This document shows, in pieces, positions 20,112-28,340 of a stretch of DNA of 64,000 bases (position 1 is its first letter; every line of letters begins with the position of its first letter). The position numbers were made by a program, and so were the translations under genes. This DNA is from Sphingomicrobium sp. (GTDB taxonomy: Bacteria > Pseudomonadota > Alphaproteobacteria > Sphingomonadales > Sphingomonadaceae): positions 1 to 64,000 of the forward strand of contig JAUJOV010000012.1 of the NCBI GenBank assembly GCA_030447545.1. Direction: 5' to 3'. A model generated the notes under the pieces. The model searched no databases. It was given only the letters and a program-made list of their open reading frames with translations, and was not told the DNA's origin.

Positions 20112-20860
20112 CGGTCGGCCGGATATAGGGGAGTGGCCGCGCGACTTGAAGCGAGCGTTTTGGCGATCGCATCGTGAGCGGCCCTGGCGAGCGCCTTTCG
20201 GTCGCCGGTGCGATCGAGCGGCGGGAGGATTGTCACGGTTACCGGGAGCGTCCCGGGGCGGCCCAGGATCTGCAGCACATTGTCCCTGCCGCTCGTGTCG
20301 AACCAGCTGATCTGCGTCGCGGCCGGGCCATAGTCTACGGCGACGGGGCGGACCTCGACGTCGCGGCGAGCGAAGTTCACCGCCTCTATGAGGGTCGATC
20401 GGAACGGCAGAAGCTGGTCGCCAGGCCCGACCGTGCCTTCGGGGAAGAGAGCGACCGGCTGGTCGCGCTCAAGAGCCTCGGCGATCGTCACGGCCTGGTT
20501 CTTCGCGGCCTTGCGCTGCTCGCGCGACACGTAGATCGTGTTGTTGAAGTCGGCGAGCCAGTGGACGAAGCCGTTGCCGAGATTGTCCTTCGACACGAAT
20601 GCGCAGCGGGTCGCGCCGCCGAGCACGAATATGTCGAGCCAGCTTACGGGGTTGCACAGCAGCAGGCTGTGCGGCGGGGGCGTCTCGCCGCCGACGCGAG
20701 TCCTTGCGCCGATGATCCAGCCGGCGGCGCCGAGAAAGCGCGGTGGCCAGCGCGACCGGCCGAGCACGAGGCGTGAGAGCAGGTGGAGTGGCACGCATAC
20801 CGCGAACAGCCCGACCAGCAGCGCGACGCGCCCCGCGGCGCGAAACGCTGAGCCCCGCAT
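20108..20860 (-). CDS. 1-acyl-sn-glycerol-3-phosphate acyltransferase-like protein (altered HX4D motif)
   Basis: A 250-residue PlsC-type protein with an N-terminal membrane anchor (about residues 10-35). The expected NHxSWLD active-site motif reads NPVSWLD, so the catalytic His is a Pro; a single base (CAC to CCC) explains it. Other motifs are present: FVSKDNL, YVSREQRKAA and FPEGTVGPG (substrate-binding EGT). It overlaps miaB by 4 bases and starts 6 bases after the fur stop. If the Pro is real the enzyme should be impaired; a base-call error is equally likely. Confidence 0.85.
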   Translation of the reverse strand: MRGSAFRAAGRVALLVGLFAVCVPLHLLSRLVLGRSRWPPRFLGAAGWIIGARTRVGGETPPPHSLLLCNPVSWLDIFVLGGATRCAFVSKDNLGNGFVHWLADFNNTIYVSREQRKAAKNQAVTIAEALERDQPVALFPEGTVGPGDQLLPFRSTLIEAVNFARRDVEVRPVAVDYGPAATQISWFDTSGRDNVLQILGRPGTLPVTVTILPPLDRTGDRKALARAAHDAIAKTLASSRAATPLYPADR

Positions 20861-20865
20861 CCAGT

Positions 20866-21288
20866 CTACCGGTTGCGATCGAGCGCGACGCCGTAAAGCT
20901 CCATCCGGTGGTCGACCAGGCGGAAGCCGAGCTTCTCGGCGATTCGCCGCTGGAGGGACTCGAGCTCCTCGTCGACAAACTCGATCACGTCGCCAGTCTC
21001 GACGTTGATGAGATGATCGTGATGAGCGTCGGACGCGGCTTCGTAGCGCGAGCGGCCGTCGCCGAACTCGTGCCGCTCGAGGATCCCGGCTTCCTCGAAC
21101 AGCCGCACCGTGCGGTAGACGGTGGCGATCGAGATCCTGGGGTCGATTGCGGCAGCGCGCTCGTGAAGCGTCTCGACGTCTGGGTGGTCCTCGGCCTCCG
21201 ACAGGATCTTGGCGATAATCCGGCGCTGCTCGGTGATCCGCAGGCCCTTGTCGGCGCACAGGGCCTCGATATCGATCTTGCGGCTCAT
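20866..21288 (-). CDS. fur: Ferric uptake regulator family protein
   Basis: A 140-residue Fur-family metalloregulator with a winged helix (LRITEQRRIIAKIL, ISIATVYRTVRLFEEAGIL) and metal ligands in the HHDHLINVETGDVIEF segment. The Cys-x2-Cys zinc pair of some Fur proteins is absent, as in many alphaproteobacterial Fur/Mur proteins, so whether it senses iron or manganese is open. It precedes the acyltransferase and miaB on the same strand. Confidence 0.92.
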   Translation of the reverse strand: MSRKIDIEALCADKGLRITEQRRIIAKILSEAEDHPDVETLHERAAAIDPRISIATVYRTVRLFEEAGILERHEFGDGRSRYEAASDAHHDHLINVETGDVIEFVDEELESLQRRIAEKLGFRLVDHRMELYGVALDRNR

Positions 21289-21341
21289 GAGCCTCAGTTA
21301 GGACGAGCAGAGGCCACCGTCAAAGGCCCTGAGGGATGCCT

Positions 21342-21794
21342 TTAAGCGCTCTTGCCCTTGCCACCGCCGCCGCCGCCGCCGCGGGTGCGCCGGCGCTTGG
21401 TGCCGAGCCCTATCGACTTGGCAAGCGTGCGCCGCTGCTCGGCATAGTTGGGAGCGACCATCGGATAGTCCGCGGCAAGTCCCCACTTCTGCCGATATTC
21501 GGCCGGCGTCATGTTGTGATTGGTCATCAGATGCCTCTTGAGCATCTTCTGCTTCTTCCCGTCCTCGAGGCACACGATGTACTCGGGCTTGACCGACGAG
21601 CGGATCGGCACCTTGGGCTCCGGCCTTGCTTCGGGCGCGCTGCCCCTGGGCGAGATACCCGACAGCGCCGAGTGCACGTTCTGGATGAGATTTGGCAGGT
21701 CGTTGACCGCGACGCTGTTGTTGCTGACATGGGCCGCAACGATGTCGGCGGTGAGCGTGAGCAGCGTGTCGTCTGCCCCTTCATTTGCATTCAT
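21342..21794 (-). CDS. MucR/Ros-type transcriptional regulator
   Basis: A 150-residue MucR family protein (zinc-finger H-NS-like regulator of alphaproteobacteria). The core is SVKPEYIVCLEDGKKQKMLKR then HLMTNHNMTPAEYRQKWGL, with one zinc Cys and His ligands; the tail is Gly/Lys/Arg-rich. I start at MNANEG (21794). The open frame extends upstream to 21887 but without conserved sequence. MucR proteins silence AT-rich and horizontally acquired genes, exopolysaccharide and motility genes. Confidence 0.92.
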   Translation of the reverse strand: MNANEGADDTLLTLTADIVAAHVSNNSVAVNDLPNLIQNVHSALSGISPRGSAPEARPEPKVPIRSSVKPEYIVCLEDGKKQKMLKRHLMTNHNMTPAEYRQKWGLAADYPMVAPNYAEQRRTLAKSIGLGTKRRRTRGGGGGGGKGKSA

Positions 21795-21914
21795 TTCAAA
21801 GCCTCTTCCCGAGCACGAGTTGGCAACGGCCTGACCGCCGCGAGGGTGACCTAGTAAGGGATGTGCTGGAGAACAGCAACAGCACAAAAGGCGCTATCCT
21901 GAATTAAACCAAGT

Positions 21915-22400
21915 CTATAGTTGGCGGCTCAGAGTGAGGGCGTCGAACTCGCCACCGAATCGGCCCCGATAGTATTTGCGCCGTCGGCCCTGCAGACGAA
22001 ATCCTGCGCCCCGATACATTTGCACGGCCGGGTTTCCGTCGCGAACTTCAAGATGGACCTTAGTCGCGCCGGATTGGCGAGCATTGTCGAGGAAGTGGTC
22101 GAGCAGCGTTCGCCCAACTCCCCGCCGCTGGAACTCGGGCGCGACGGCGAGCAGCAGCAGCTCGGCTTCGGGGCCGAGCGTGCGGTACAAGGAGAAACCC
22201 GCGGCGAGGCCGTCGGCAAAGCGCGCCACGACCATGCGCACGCCGGGCATCGGCAGGATCCCGGCGCATTGCGAGCGGGTCCAGCCTTCCCCGAAGCGCT
22301 CGTCGAATGCCGCGTTCATGACTTCGATGACGGCGTCGAGATCGCCCGAGCCGCCGTCGGCAATCGCGACGTCGCTCACCGGCGAGGCGCGAGCGCTCAT
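21915..22400 (-). CDS. rimI: Ribosomal-protein-alanine N-acetyltransferase RimI-like
   Basis: A 161-residue GNAT acetyltransferase with the acetyl-CoA signature LLLAVAPEFQRRGVGRTLL (Q/RxxGxG/A) and LEVRDGNPAVQMYRGAGF, which is typical of RimI. It follows tsaB with an ATGA overlap, the classical tsaB-rimI pairing. RimI acetylates the N-terminus of ribosomal protein S18 in other bacteria; other substrates are possible. Confidence 0.9.
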   Translation of the reverse strand: MSARASPVSDVAIADGGSGDLDAVIEVMNAAFDERFGEGWTRSQCAGILPMPGVRMVVARFADGLAAGFSLYRTLGPEAELLLLAVAPEFQRRGVGRTLLDHFLDNARQSGATKVHLEVRDGNPAVQMYRGAGFRLQGRRRKYYRGRFGGEFDALTLSRQL

Positions 22401-23008
22401 GCCGCGTTCCGGGCGCGCGCGTCGGGCGCGCGGGCATAAACGGGCTTGGCGCCAAGCGAACGAAGGGCGTGCGGAAGGCGCAGCGCGTTGGACGCACAAG
22501 GCCAGCCTTCGAGCGCCTCGCCGAAGCCGCGCGCTTCGACCAAAGTCGCGGCGCCGGGCCCGATCACCCGTTCGGCGCGGATTCGGTTCGCAGCCTGGCC
22601 GGGCGGCAGGTTGAACAGGTCGCTCGTCGGCGTGAGGGTCGCGCCATCGAACTGCTGGACGAACAGCTCGCCATGCCCGCCGTCCACCGCCGCGGCGACT
22701 TCGCCGTTTGAGCGCGCTCCGGCGGCAAGCAGTGCAAGCGAGGACATGCCGACAAGCGCGCAGCCCCAGCCGATCGCAAGACCGTGGGCTGCGGCGATGC
22801 CGACGCGAATGCCGGTGAAGCTGCCGGGCCCCACACCGACCAGCACCTGCGTTGCGGCTCGTCCGGCAAGGAGCTCGTGGAGCAGCGGCACCAGCCGCTC
22901 GCTATGTCCGCGGCCGATCAGCTCGTCGCGCTGGCCGATGCAGCAGCCGCCCTCGTCGAACAAGGCGGCGCTGCACGCAGCGGTCGATGTGTCGATGGCC
23001 AGGATCAT
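22397..23008 (-). CDS. tsaB: tRNA threonylcarbamoyladenosine biosynthesis protein TsaB
   Basis: A 203-residue ASKHA-fold protein starting MILAIDTSTAACSAAL. It includes VGVGPGSFTGIRVGIAAAHGLA (about residues 65-85), which defines TsaB. TsaB partners TsaD and TsaE in making t6A37 on ANN-decoding tRNAs. The upstream ATG at 23044 would add a non-conserved dozen residues. It overlaps rimI by 4 bases. Confidence 0.94.
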   Translation of the reverse strand: MILAIDTSTAACSAALFDEGGCCIGQRDELIGRGHSERLVPLLHELLAGRAATQVLVGVGPGSFTGIRVGIAAAHGLAIGWGCALVGMSSLALLAAGARSNGEVAAAVDGGHGELFVQQFDGATLTPTSDLFNLPPGQAANRIRAERVIGPGAATLVEARGFGEALEGWPCASNALRLPHALRSLGAKPVYARAPDARARNAA

Positions 23009-23077
23009 CCGGTCCTCAACTCGCGAAACACGGAATGTGGTCACATGCCGGCGATGCGAGCAAGGAGAATCGAGCCG

Positions 23078-23650
23078 TCAGACGGCTTCGACCGATTCCA
23101 CTTCGGGAACGTAGTGGCGGACCAGATTCTCGATCCCGCGCTTGAGGGTGATAGCCGATGACGGGCAGCCCGAGCAGGCGCCCTGCATGGCGAGATAGAG
23201 CCGGCCGTCCCTGTAGCCGCGGTAGACGATGTCGCCGCCGTCCTGCGCGACGGCGGGGCGCACGCGGGTCTCGATCAGCTCCTTGATCTGCTCGATGATC
23301 TCGGCGTCGGCCGGGTCCTCGTCCACCGTGGGCGCGTCGTCGATGTGGATTCCGGCGGCCGTGCCCGCCGTGAACAGGAGCGCGCCGCTGACGAAATGGT
23401 CGAGCAGGGTCTCGAGGATGATGGGTTCGAGGTCGGTCCAGGAGACTCCGGGCGCGGCGGTCACCGAGACGAAATCGGTGCCGAAGAACACCCCTTCGAC
23501 CATGCCGCTGGCGAACAAGGCCGCCGCGAGTGGCGACGCCTGGGCCGCGTCCGCATCGGGAAAGTCGCGCGTTCCAGCTTCCATCACCTTCTGACCGGGC
23601 AGGAACTTGCGCGTCGCTGGGTTGGGCGTCTGCTCTGTGCGGATCAGCAT
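23078..23650 (-). CDS. Nfu-type iron-sulfur cluster carrier (NifU C-terminal domain)
   Basis: A 190-residue protein with an N-terminal Nfu_N domain (MLIRTEQTPNPATRKFLPG) and a C-terminal NifU domain holding the cluster-binding C-x2-C in GACSGCPSS (~residue 162). Such proteins deliver 4Fe-4S clusters to apo-enzymes. It is the first gene of the tsaB-rimI direction, with a 69-base gap to tsaB. Confidence 0.94.
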   Translation of the reverse strand: MLIRTEQTPNPATRKFLPGQKVMEAGTRDFPDADAAQASPLAAALFASGMVEGVFFGTDFVSVTAAPGVSWTDLEPIILETLLDHFVSGALLFTAGTAAGIHIDDAPTVDEDPADAEIIEQIKELIETRVRPAVAQDGGDIVYRGYRDGRLYLAMQGACSGCPSSAITLKRGIENLVRHYVPEVESVEAV

Positions 23651-23729
23651 GAGCTCGATGTGGCCTTGGCAGGCGCTGCGTTCAAGGCAGGGCCAACGCC
23701 CGCTGTCGAGCCAAGCCGCTCATCGGGTC

Positions 23730-23969
23730 TTAAGGCAGTATCTCCACGCAAGCACGAAATGGCAGAACCAGCTTCGTCTTGCCGTCATCGCTTTCGATCT
23801 CGATGTGGTGGCTGAGCGTGATCTTACCGTCGGATTGCACATCATCCGCCATGATGGCGCGGCACGCTTCGGTGGCTTCAACCTTGGCGGCTTGGACCGT
23901 CGGCAGTTCCATGCCCACATCGTCGTGGACGCTCACCGAATTATGCAAATGGAAAAAGAAACGGGGCAT
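23730..23969 (-). CDS. DUF6894-type small protein
   Basis: A 79-residue protein from ATG 23969 (MPRFFFHLHNSVSVHDDVG). The opening PRFFFHLHN, the DxxG turn and the mid AAxxEA segment match a small protein family abundant in alphaproteobacteria (DUF6894, from memory). Function unknown. No cysteine or membrane segment. An ATG 27 bases upstream is possible but less like the family. Confidence 0.75.
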   Translation of the reverse strand: MPRFFFHLHNSVSVHDDVGMELPTVQAAKVEATEACRAIMADDVQSDGKITLSHHIEIESDDGKTKLVLPFRACVEILP

Positions 23970-24011
23970 TAGGCTGCTCCTGTGAACGCGGAGCAACCGA
24001 TACTCGGGCGT

Positions 24012-24328
24012 TTAAATAGAGGTGGTGTGCAGATGAGCGCCGGCTAGGCGCTGCGGTTCTCTGGTCGGGTGTCTTGTGCGCCTGGCATGGGCTGGAGCTG
24101 AGCCCTTCACCGCCTTTTGCGCACGCCTCTGTTCGAGGAGCTGCGAAGCGAGATCGAGCGCCTCCAGTCGTGCTACCTTCCGGCGCGAGCACCAAAGCTC
24201 CAACGCGAGCCCGCCTCGCCTGGCCTCTGCCAGCGCACGGCCTCGCGGTCGTCAGCGGCATCAAATTCCTCGAACCGCTCAATGTGGCCCGAGAAGGTCC
24301 GCATGATATAAAGCCGGTAGTAGCTCAT
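24012..24328 (-). CDS. Small hypothetical protein, frameshifted as read
   Basis: From ATG 24328 the sequence reads MSYYRLYIMRTFSGHIERFEEFDA with DDREAV, then the frame breaks near 24234. It resumes one base over as LAEARRG then LELWCSRRKVARLEAL, ending at 24012. The joined product (~105 residues) resembles small sphingomonad hypothetical proteins that open YYRLYxxxxxGHI. One missing base explains the break, so it may be an error rather than a dead gene. It is transcribed toward the DUF6894 gene. Confidence 0.55.
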
Positions 24329-24538
24329 TGTCTCTGCCCCACGTTTGTGGCTGGAGCGCGACGAATGTCTCTCAGGCGCCAATGTGCCGAATCGGATGGC
24401 GATTGCACCACCTTACACTTCGAGCGAGGATTCGCCTAATTACTTCTACATAAAGCAATATTCGCCCGCGCCCACCGAGACCAAAGCCCCAATTCGCCGC
24501 ACTTTCTGCTTTCGACTGCTGCCCCGATATTGGCAGGA

Positions 24539-24576
24539 CACTTGTCAGCTTCCATCGTACCGCCCACTTGTCAGCT
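24539..24576. repeat. 12-bp direct repeat upstream of a small membrane-protein gene
   Basis: CACTTGTCAGCT occurs exactly at 24539-24550 and 24565-24576, 26 bases apart, and ends one base before the ATG at 24578. The spacing (two and a half helical turns) and position suggest a regulator or translational-control site, but no partner is known. Confidence 0.5.
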
Positions 24577-24577
24577 G

Positions 24578-24799
24578 ATGCGTGAGATCCTCTACATTGT
24601 TGCTTTCGTTGCGGCGCTGTCCCTCCTTGCCACGGCTGTCGCCTGGTGGAGAATCTACCGGGACCCTCGCGACGATCTGACCGTCGCCGGCCCCGTGTCG
24701 GGACGTTTGAAGCCTGCGGCGATGCTCACGGCCGTGTCCCTGGGTCTGTGCGGCCTTGCAGCGCTCCTTGCCGTCATCACACGGATAGTGCTTTTGTAG
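24578..24799 (+). CDS. Small two-helix membrane protein
   Basis: 73 residues beginning MREILYIVAFVAALSLL, with a hydrophobic segment at ~5-25 and another at ~48-70. They are separated by a charged loop (RIYRDPRDDL). No family recognised. The start is fixed by the hydrophobic N-terminus; the upstream 250 bases (24329-24577) hold no other convincing gene. Confidence 0.6.
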   Translation: MREILYIVAFVAALSLLATAVAWWRIYRDPRDDLTVAGPVSGRLKPAAMLTAVSLGLCGLAALLAVITRIVLL

Positions 24800-24936
24800 A
24801 TAAGGGACGGCTGTTCCTGGCTGACGTGTGGCATGTCACGCGCCATTCATGCGCAAGATCCTAGAAGGTCGGATCACTGAGATCGCACCGAGCGCCCTGT
24901 GACAGAGAGACACTCCAGTGCTCTCGCTCGCAGGAG

Positions 24937-25152
24937 ATGATCGTGGAAAAAGCATATTGGCTCAGCCGCCAGCGGGAGGCTTTGAGGTCCGCCAAGACCG
25001 CAGGCAATTCCGAGGCACGGTTGATCCACTACGACCTGGCCGGCCGCTATAGTGTGAAGGCCAATTCAGCTGAGGCACGGGGGGTAAACCCCGATAGTGC
25101 GCTGCCTCTTTCCATGAATGATGTGAGCAGCGATGGGGCGGGGCCGAGGTGA
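24937..25152 (+). CDS. Small hypothetical protein of sphingomonad type
   Basis: 71 residues with the core YWLSRQREALRSAK then SEARLIHYDLAGRYSVKAN. This matches a class of tiny helical proteins I recall from sphingomonad genomes; function unknown. GGAG lies just upstream. Start may be ATG 24937 or the GTG two codons on. It overlaps by a few bases the open frame that leads into the next gene. Confidence 0.6.
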   Translation: MIVEKAYWLSRQREALRSAKTAGNSEARLIHYDLAGRYSVKANSAEARGVNPDSALPLSMNDVSSDGAGPR

Positions 25153-25220
25153 GGCAGCCGCCGCTCGCCGGGCGTCAAGTCGCCCGCACCATGGGCACCC
25201 TTCCAACGAGCGAGGACAAC

Positions 25221-25454
25221 ATGGTCAATTCTTACGCGCTGTTTGTGCGAAGAGCCCTGATCCTGTGCGCTGTTGCAGTGCCGATTGTGGGGCTCAACAT
25301 CTTCGCATCTTCCCAGAATAATGACGCGATCCTCTATTGGTCCGTTGCCAGTACGCTCACTGCCACTCTGTTCGGCAGCGCGTTCATCCTCTGGACGGCG
25401 AACATCCTCTGGCCCATCACAGCGGCGGTGCTCCGCCCGCAATCCAGCGGGTGA
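25221..25454 (+). CDS. Small membrane protein
   Basis: 77 residues from ATG 25221 (MVNSYALFVRRALILC) with two clear membrane helices (residues ~10-30 and ~42-68). GAGGAC precedes the ATG. The last 38 bases overlap the 3' end of the cytochrome b561 gene on the other strand. No recognisable family. Confidence 0.55.
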   Translation: MVNSYALFVRRALILCAVAVPIVGLNIFASSQNNDAILYWSVASTLTATLFGSAFILWTANILWPITAAVLRPQSSG

Positions 25455-26103
25455 TTGCAAGCGCGACGATCAGGCACAGCAGCGCGACCCACCGTCTGGC
25501 CGGGCGCATCGGCTCCGTCGGGGGGTCGAGCTGGGCGTGGCCGGTGATCATCGCGCGCGTGAGCCGTTTGCCGAGCGCGAGGCGGTAGGACAGCACCGCG
25601 GCGACGTGTAGCGCGATGAACGCGAGGAGCACGTCGAAGACATCGTCGTGTAGCTCATGGACAAGGTCCGAGGCATCGAAGCTGATCAGCGGGGCGAGTG
25701 GGCCTTCGACAAGGCCGTCGTTGTCGCTGTTGAACAGGCCGAGCACGGTCTGCGCGCCGATCAGCAGCAGGAGCGCAAGAACGCTGAGAGCGCCAAGCGG
25801 CGTGTGGCCGATCGCTCGCCAGCCGTGCATGCCGCGCACATAGGCGAGAACGGTGCGCGGGCCGCGCACGAAGCTCGCAAAGCGCGCGGTCGAGCTTCCG
25901 ACGAAGCCCCACAGCAGGCGGAAGATCAGCAGCGTCAGGATCGCGAGCCCCGACCAGATGTGCCAATCCAGGCGCTCGGTCTCCGCGGTCCACCAGCTGA
26001 ACGCGATCAGCGCGACCAGCAGCCAGTGGAACAGGCGCGTTGGCAGGTCCCAGACCGGAACCTGGACGCGCTCGGGAATCGGCCGATCAGTTCTCCTCTT
26101 CAC
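25417..26103 (-). CDS. Cytochrome b561-type diheme membrane protein
   Basis: A 228-residue four-helix cytochrome b with conserved histidines: PTRLFHWLLVALIAFSW (His ~27), LDWHIWSGL (~48), and the later ALHVAAVLSYRLALG pair. It starts 17 bases inside the 3' end of the upstream cytochrome c-prime gene. The two overlap and are surely expressed together, with the periplasmic cytochrome exchanging electrons with this membrane partner. Confidence 0.88.
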   Translation of the reverse strand: MKRRTDRPIPERVQVPVWDLPTRLFHWLLVALIAFSWWTAETERLDWHIWSGLAILTLLIFRLLWGFVGSSTARFASFVRGPRTVLAYVRGMHGWRAIGHTPLGALSVLALLLLIGAQTVLGLFNSDNDGLVEGPLAPLISFDASDLVHELHDDVFDVLLAFIALHVAAVLSYRLALGKRLTRAMITGHAQLDPPTEPMRPARRWVALLCLIVALAITRWIAGGAPPL

Positions 26104-26653
26104 GGTAGAGGTCGTGGCACGCCTTGCAGCTCTTGCCGAGGTCGGCGTTGGCGGCGCGGATGGCGGCGATGTCGCTGCCTTGGGCCGCCGCGTTGAACGC
26201 CTGCGCGGCCTGCTCGAAGGCGCGAGACTTGGCCGCGAAATCCTCGGGCTTCTGCCAGATCTGGGGCAGTGCGTGAGTCTTGCCGGCCTCGGGACCGGTG
26301 CCCGGCGGGAACCAGCCTTTCACCTCGGGCGCCAGGCGATTGACCGTGGCCGCACTTGCGCGCAGGCGCGCAAGATCGGGAGAGTCGCTCTTCAGTTCGC
26401 GAGTGATGACTTTCATCTCGTCGCCGATGTCTTCCATGCCGTCGTGGCGGACCTTCATCAGCCGCTTCGCCTCGTCGCCCGAGACAGCGGCGCCGAGCGG
26501 CGCGGCTCCGGCCGGGGCGGCGGCGTTTGCCGCAGGAGCCGGGCCCGGCGCGGTGTTGGCCGCTGCTTCGCCGGTCTCCTCGTCGGTCGCCTGTTCGCGG
26601 CACGCGCCGAGGAGCGAAACGGCGGCGAGGGCAGTGAAGATGGTGTTGCGCAT
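26087..26653 (-). CDS. Class II cytochrome c (cytochrome c-prime/c-556 type)
   Basis: A 188-residue exported protein with a lipoprotein-like signal (LLGAC, Cys ~18), an Ala/Pro-rich linker, and a four-helix domain. The single heme motif CKACH is near the C-terminus (~residue 177), as in class II cytochromes c. RHDGMEDIGDEMK resembles the start of helix one. It overlaps the downstream cytochrome b561 gene by 17 bases. Confidence 0.88.
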   Translation of the reverse strand: MRNTIFTALAAVSLLGACREQATDEETGEAAANTAPGPAPAANAAAPAGAAPLGAAVSGDEAKRLMKVRHDGMEDIGDEMKVITRELKSDSPDLARLRASAATVNRLAPEVKGWFPPGTGPEAGKTHALPQIWQKPEDFAAKSRAFEQAAQAFNAAAQGSDIAAIRAANADLGKSCKACHDLYREEEN

Positions 26654-26661
26654 GCTTGCTC

Positions 26662-27553
26662 CTATTCGGCGTTCGGCTTCTGCCAGCTGTCGTCGATCAT
26701 CCGGATGATTCCAGAAAAATCCTTCGAGCCGCCGCCCCGGTCCTCCAGCCTCGCTTCGACGTCCTCGGCATTGCCGCCCTATGGCGTGTAGCTGTAGCCC
26801 TGGTGCGCCGCGTACATAGCGAGGTTCTGTTCCTTGAGCAGCGGCGCGGCCGCGAACCCGCCTTCATAGTCGTGGTCTGCCGGCGTCTCCGGGCCGACGC
26901 CTGGGACCGGGCAGTAGCTGGTCATCGACCAGCTCTGGCCCGAGGCTCTCGAGGCGATGTCGAAAAAGGTCTGCGCCTCGAGCCCGAGCTTCGGGCGAGG
27001 CGCAACGCCTCGCAGGTGGCGATCATCGTCGCGCCGAGTATCATGTTGTTGCAGATCTTCGCCGCCTGGCCGGCGCCGGCGCCGCCCGCGTGGATCACGG
27101 CCATGGGCTCGAGGATCGGCCGCGCGCGCTCGAACGCTTCCGGCGAGCCGCCGACCATGAACAGCGTGCCTCCGGCGGCCGCGGCAATGCCGCCCGAAAC
27201 GGGCGCGTCGACCATCGTGTAGCCGCGGCCGGCGGCTTCCTGCTCGATGGTGCGAGCGCTCGCCACGTCGATGGTCGAGCAGTCGATCAGCAAAGCGTCC
27301 GTCGGTGCGTGGCCCAATACCTGGCTGCGGTAGACGTCGACCACGTGCTTTGCCGCGGGGAGCATGGTGACGACGGCTTGCGCGTCCGCATGCCTCCTGG
27401 AGTCGATCCAGCGCGGGCGCAGCCCTGCTCGGCGGCATGAGCGAGCGCTTCCTCGCTGAGGTCGAACGCGCGGACTTCGTGCCCCGCCTTGACGAGGTTC
27501 GGCGCCATCCCGCCGCCCATGTGGCCGAGGCCGATGAAAGCAATGCGTGCCAT
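26662..27553 (-). CDS. mmsB: 3-hydroxyisobutyrate dehydrogenase, interrupted as read
   Basis: The enzyme oxidises 3-hydroxyisobutyrate to methylmalonate semialdehyde with NAD in valine breakdown. The N-terminus reads [20 protein letters not shown] (NAD Rossmann motif). The frame shifts near 27400, continuing with LLIDCSTID and the substrate motif [16 protein letters not shown], then shifts again near 26996. An in-frame TAG follows at 26779-26781; beyond it the same frame runs [13 protein letters not shown] (family C-terminus) to a TAG at 26662. Last gene of the valine operon. Confidence 0.88.
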
Positions 27554-27563
27554 GTAGGCCTCC

Positions 27564-28340
27564 TCAGCGCCCGTCCATTGACCCGGCCGCTTGTCGACGA
27601 AGGCGGTCATGCCTTCCTTCTGGTCCCTGCGTGCCGAACAGGCCGTGGAACAGGCGGCGCTCGAAGCGGATGCCTTGCGAGAGCGGATCTCGAACGCGGC
27701 GTTGACCATCTCCTTGACCGCGATCGCCGCGAGCGGCGCCATTGCCGCGATGCTTTCCGCGGTCTTGAGCGCCTCGTCGAGCAGCTGGTCGGCGGGGACG
27801 ATTCTGGCGACGAGGCCGGAGCGCTCGGCTTCGGCCGCGTCCATCATTCGGCCGGTCAGGCACATTTCCATCGCCTTCGCCTTGCCCAGCGCGTGCGCCA
27901 TGCGCTGCGAGCCGCCCATGCCGGGCGTCACGGCGAGCTTGATTTCCGGCTGCCCGAACTTCGCGCTGTCGGCGGCGATGATGAAGTCGGCCATCATCGC
28001 GACTTCGCAGCCGCCGCCGAGCGCGTAGCCCGGCGACCGCCGCGATCCACGGCTTTCGCGTGGCGGTGACCTTTTCCCAGCCGGCGAAGAAGTCGGATGA
28101 ATACATGTCGGCGAACAGCTGCTGCTGCATCTCCTTGATGTCGGCGCCGGCGGCGAAGGCTTTTTCCGAGCCGGTGAGGACGAGGCAGCGCTGCGAGGGG
28201 TCGGCGTCATAGGCGGCGAAGGCGGCGATCAGCTCCTTGAGGACCTCGCTATTGAGCGCATTGAGCGCCTGCGGGCGGTTGAGGGTGACGAGGGTCACCG
28301 CGCCGCGCTGCTCGACGAGGATGGTGCTGGTGTCGGTCAT
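27564..28340 (-). CDS. Enoyl-CoA hydratase, frameshifted as read
   Basis: A crotonase-fold hydratase of short-chain acyl-CoA. Start [39 protein letters not shown] (oxyanion hole), then a shift near 28035 to [14 protein letters not shown] and [16 protein letters not shown] second region of shifts at ~27640-27690 and one at ~27570 are needed to reach the family end RPGQWTG. It overlaps the upstream hydrolase gene by 4 bases. In the valine pathway it would hydrate methacrylyl-CoA. Confidence 0.88.
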   Translation of the reverse strand: MTDTSTILVEQRGAVTLVTLNRPQALNALNSEVLKELIAAFAAYDADPSQRCLVLTGSEKAFAAGADIKEMQQQLFADMYSSDFFAGWEKVTATRKPWIAAVAGLRARRRLRSRDDGRLHHRRRQREVRAAGNQARRDARHGRLAAHGARAGQGEGDGNVPDRPNDGRGRSRALRPRRQNRPRRPAARRGAQDRGKHRGNGAARGDRGQGDGQRRVRDPLSQGIRFERRLFHGLFGTQGPEGRHDRLRRQAAGSMDGR

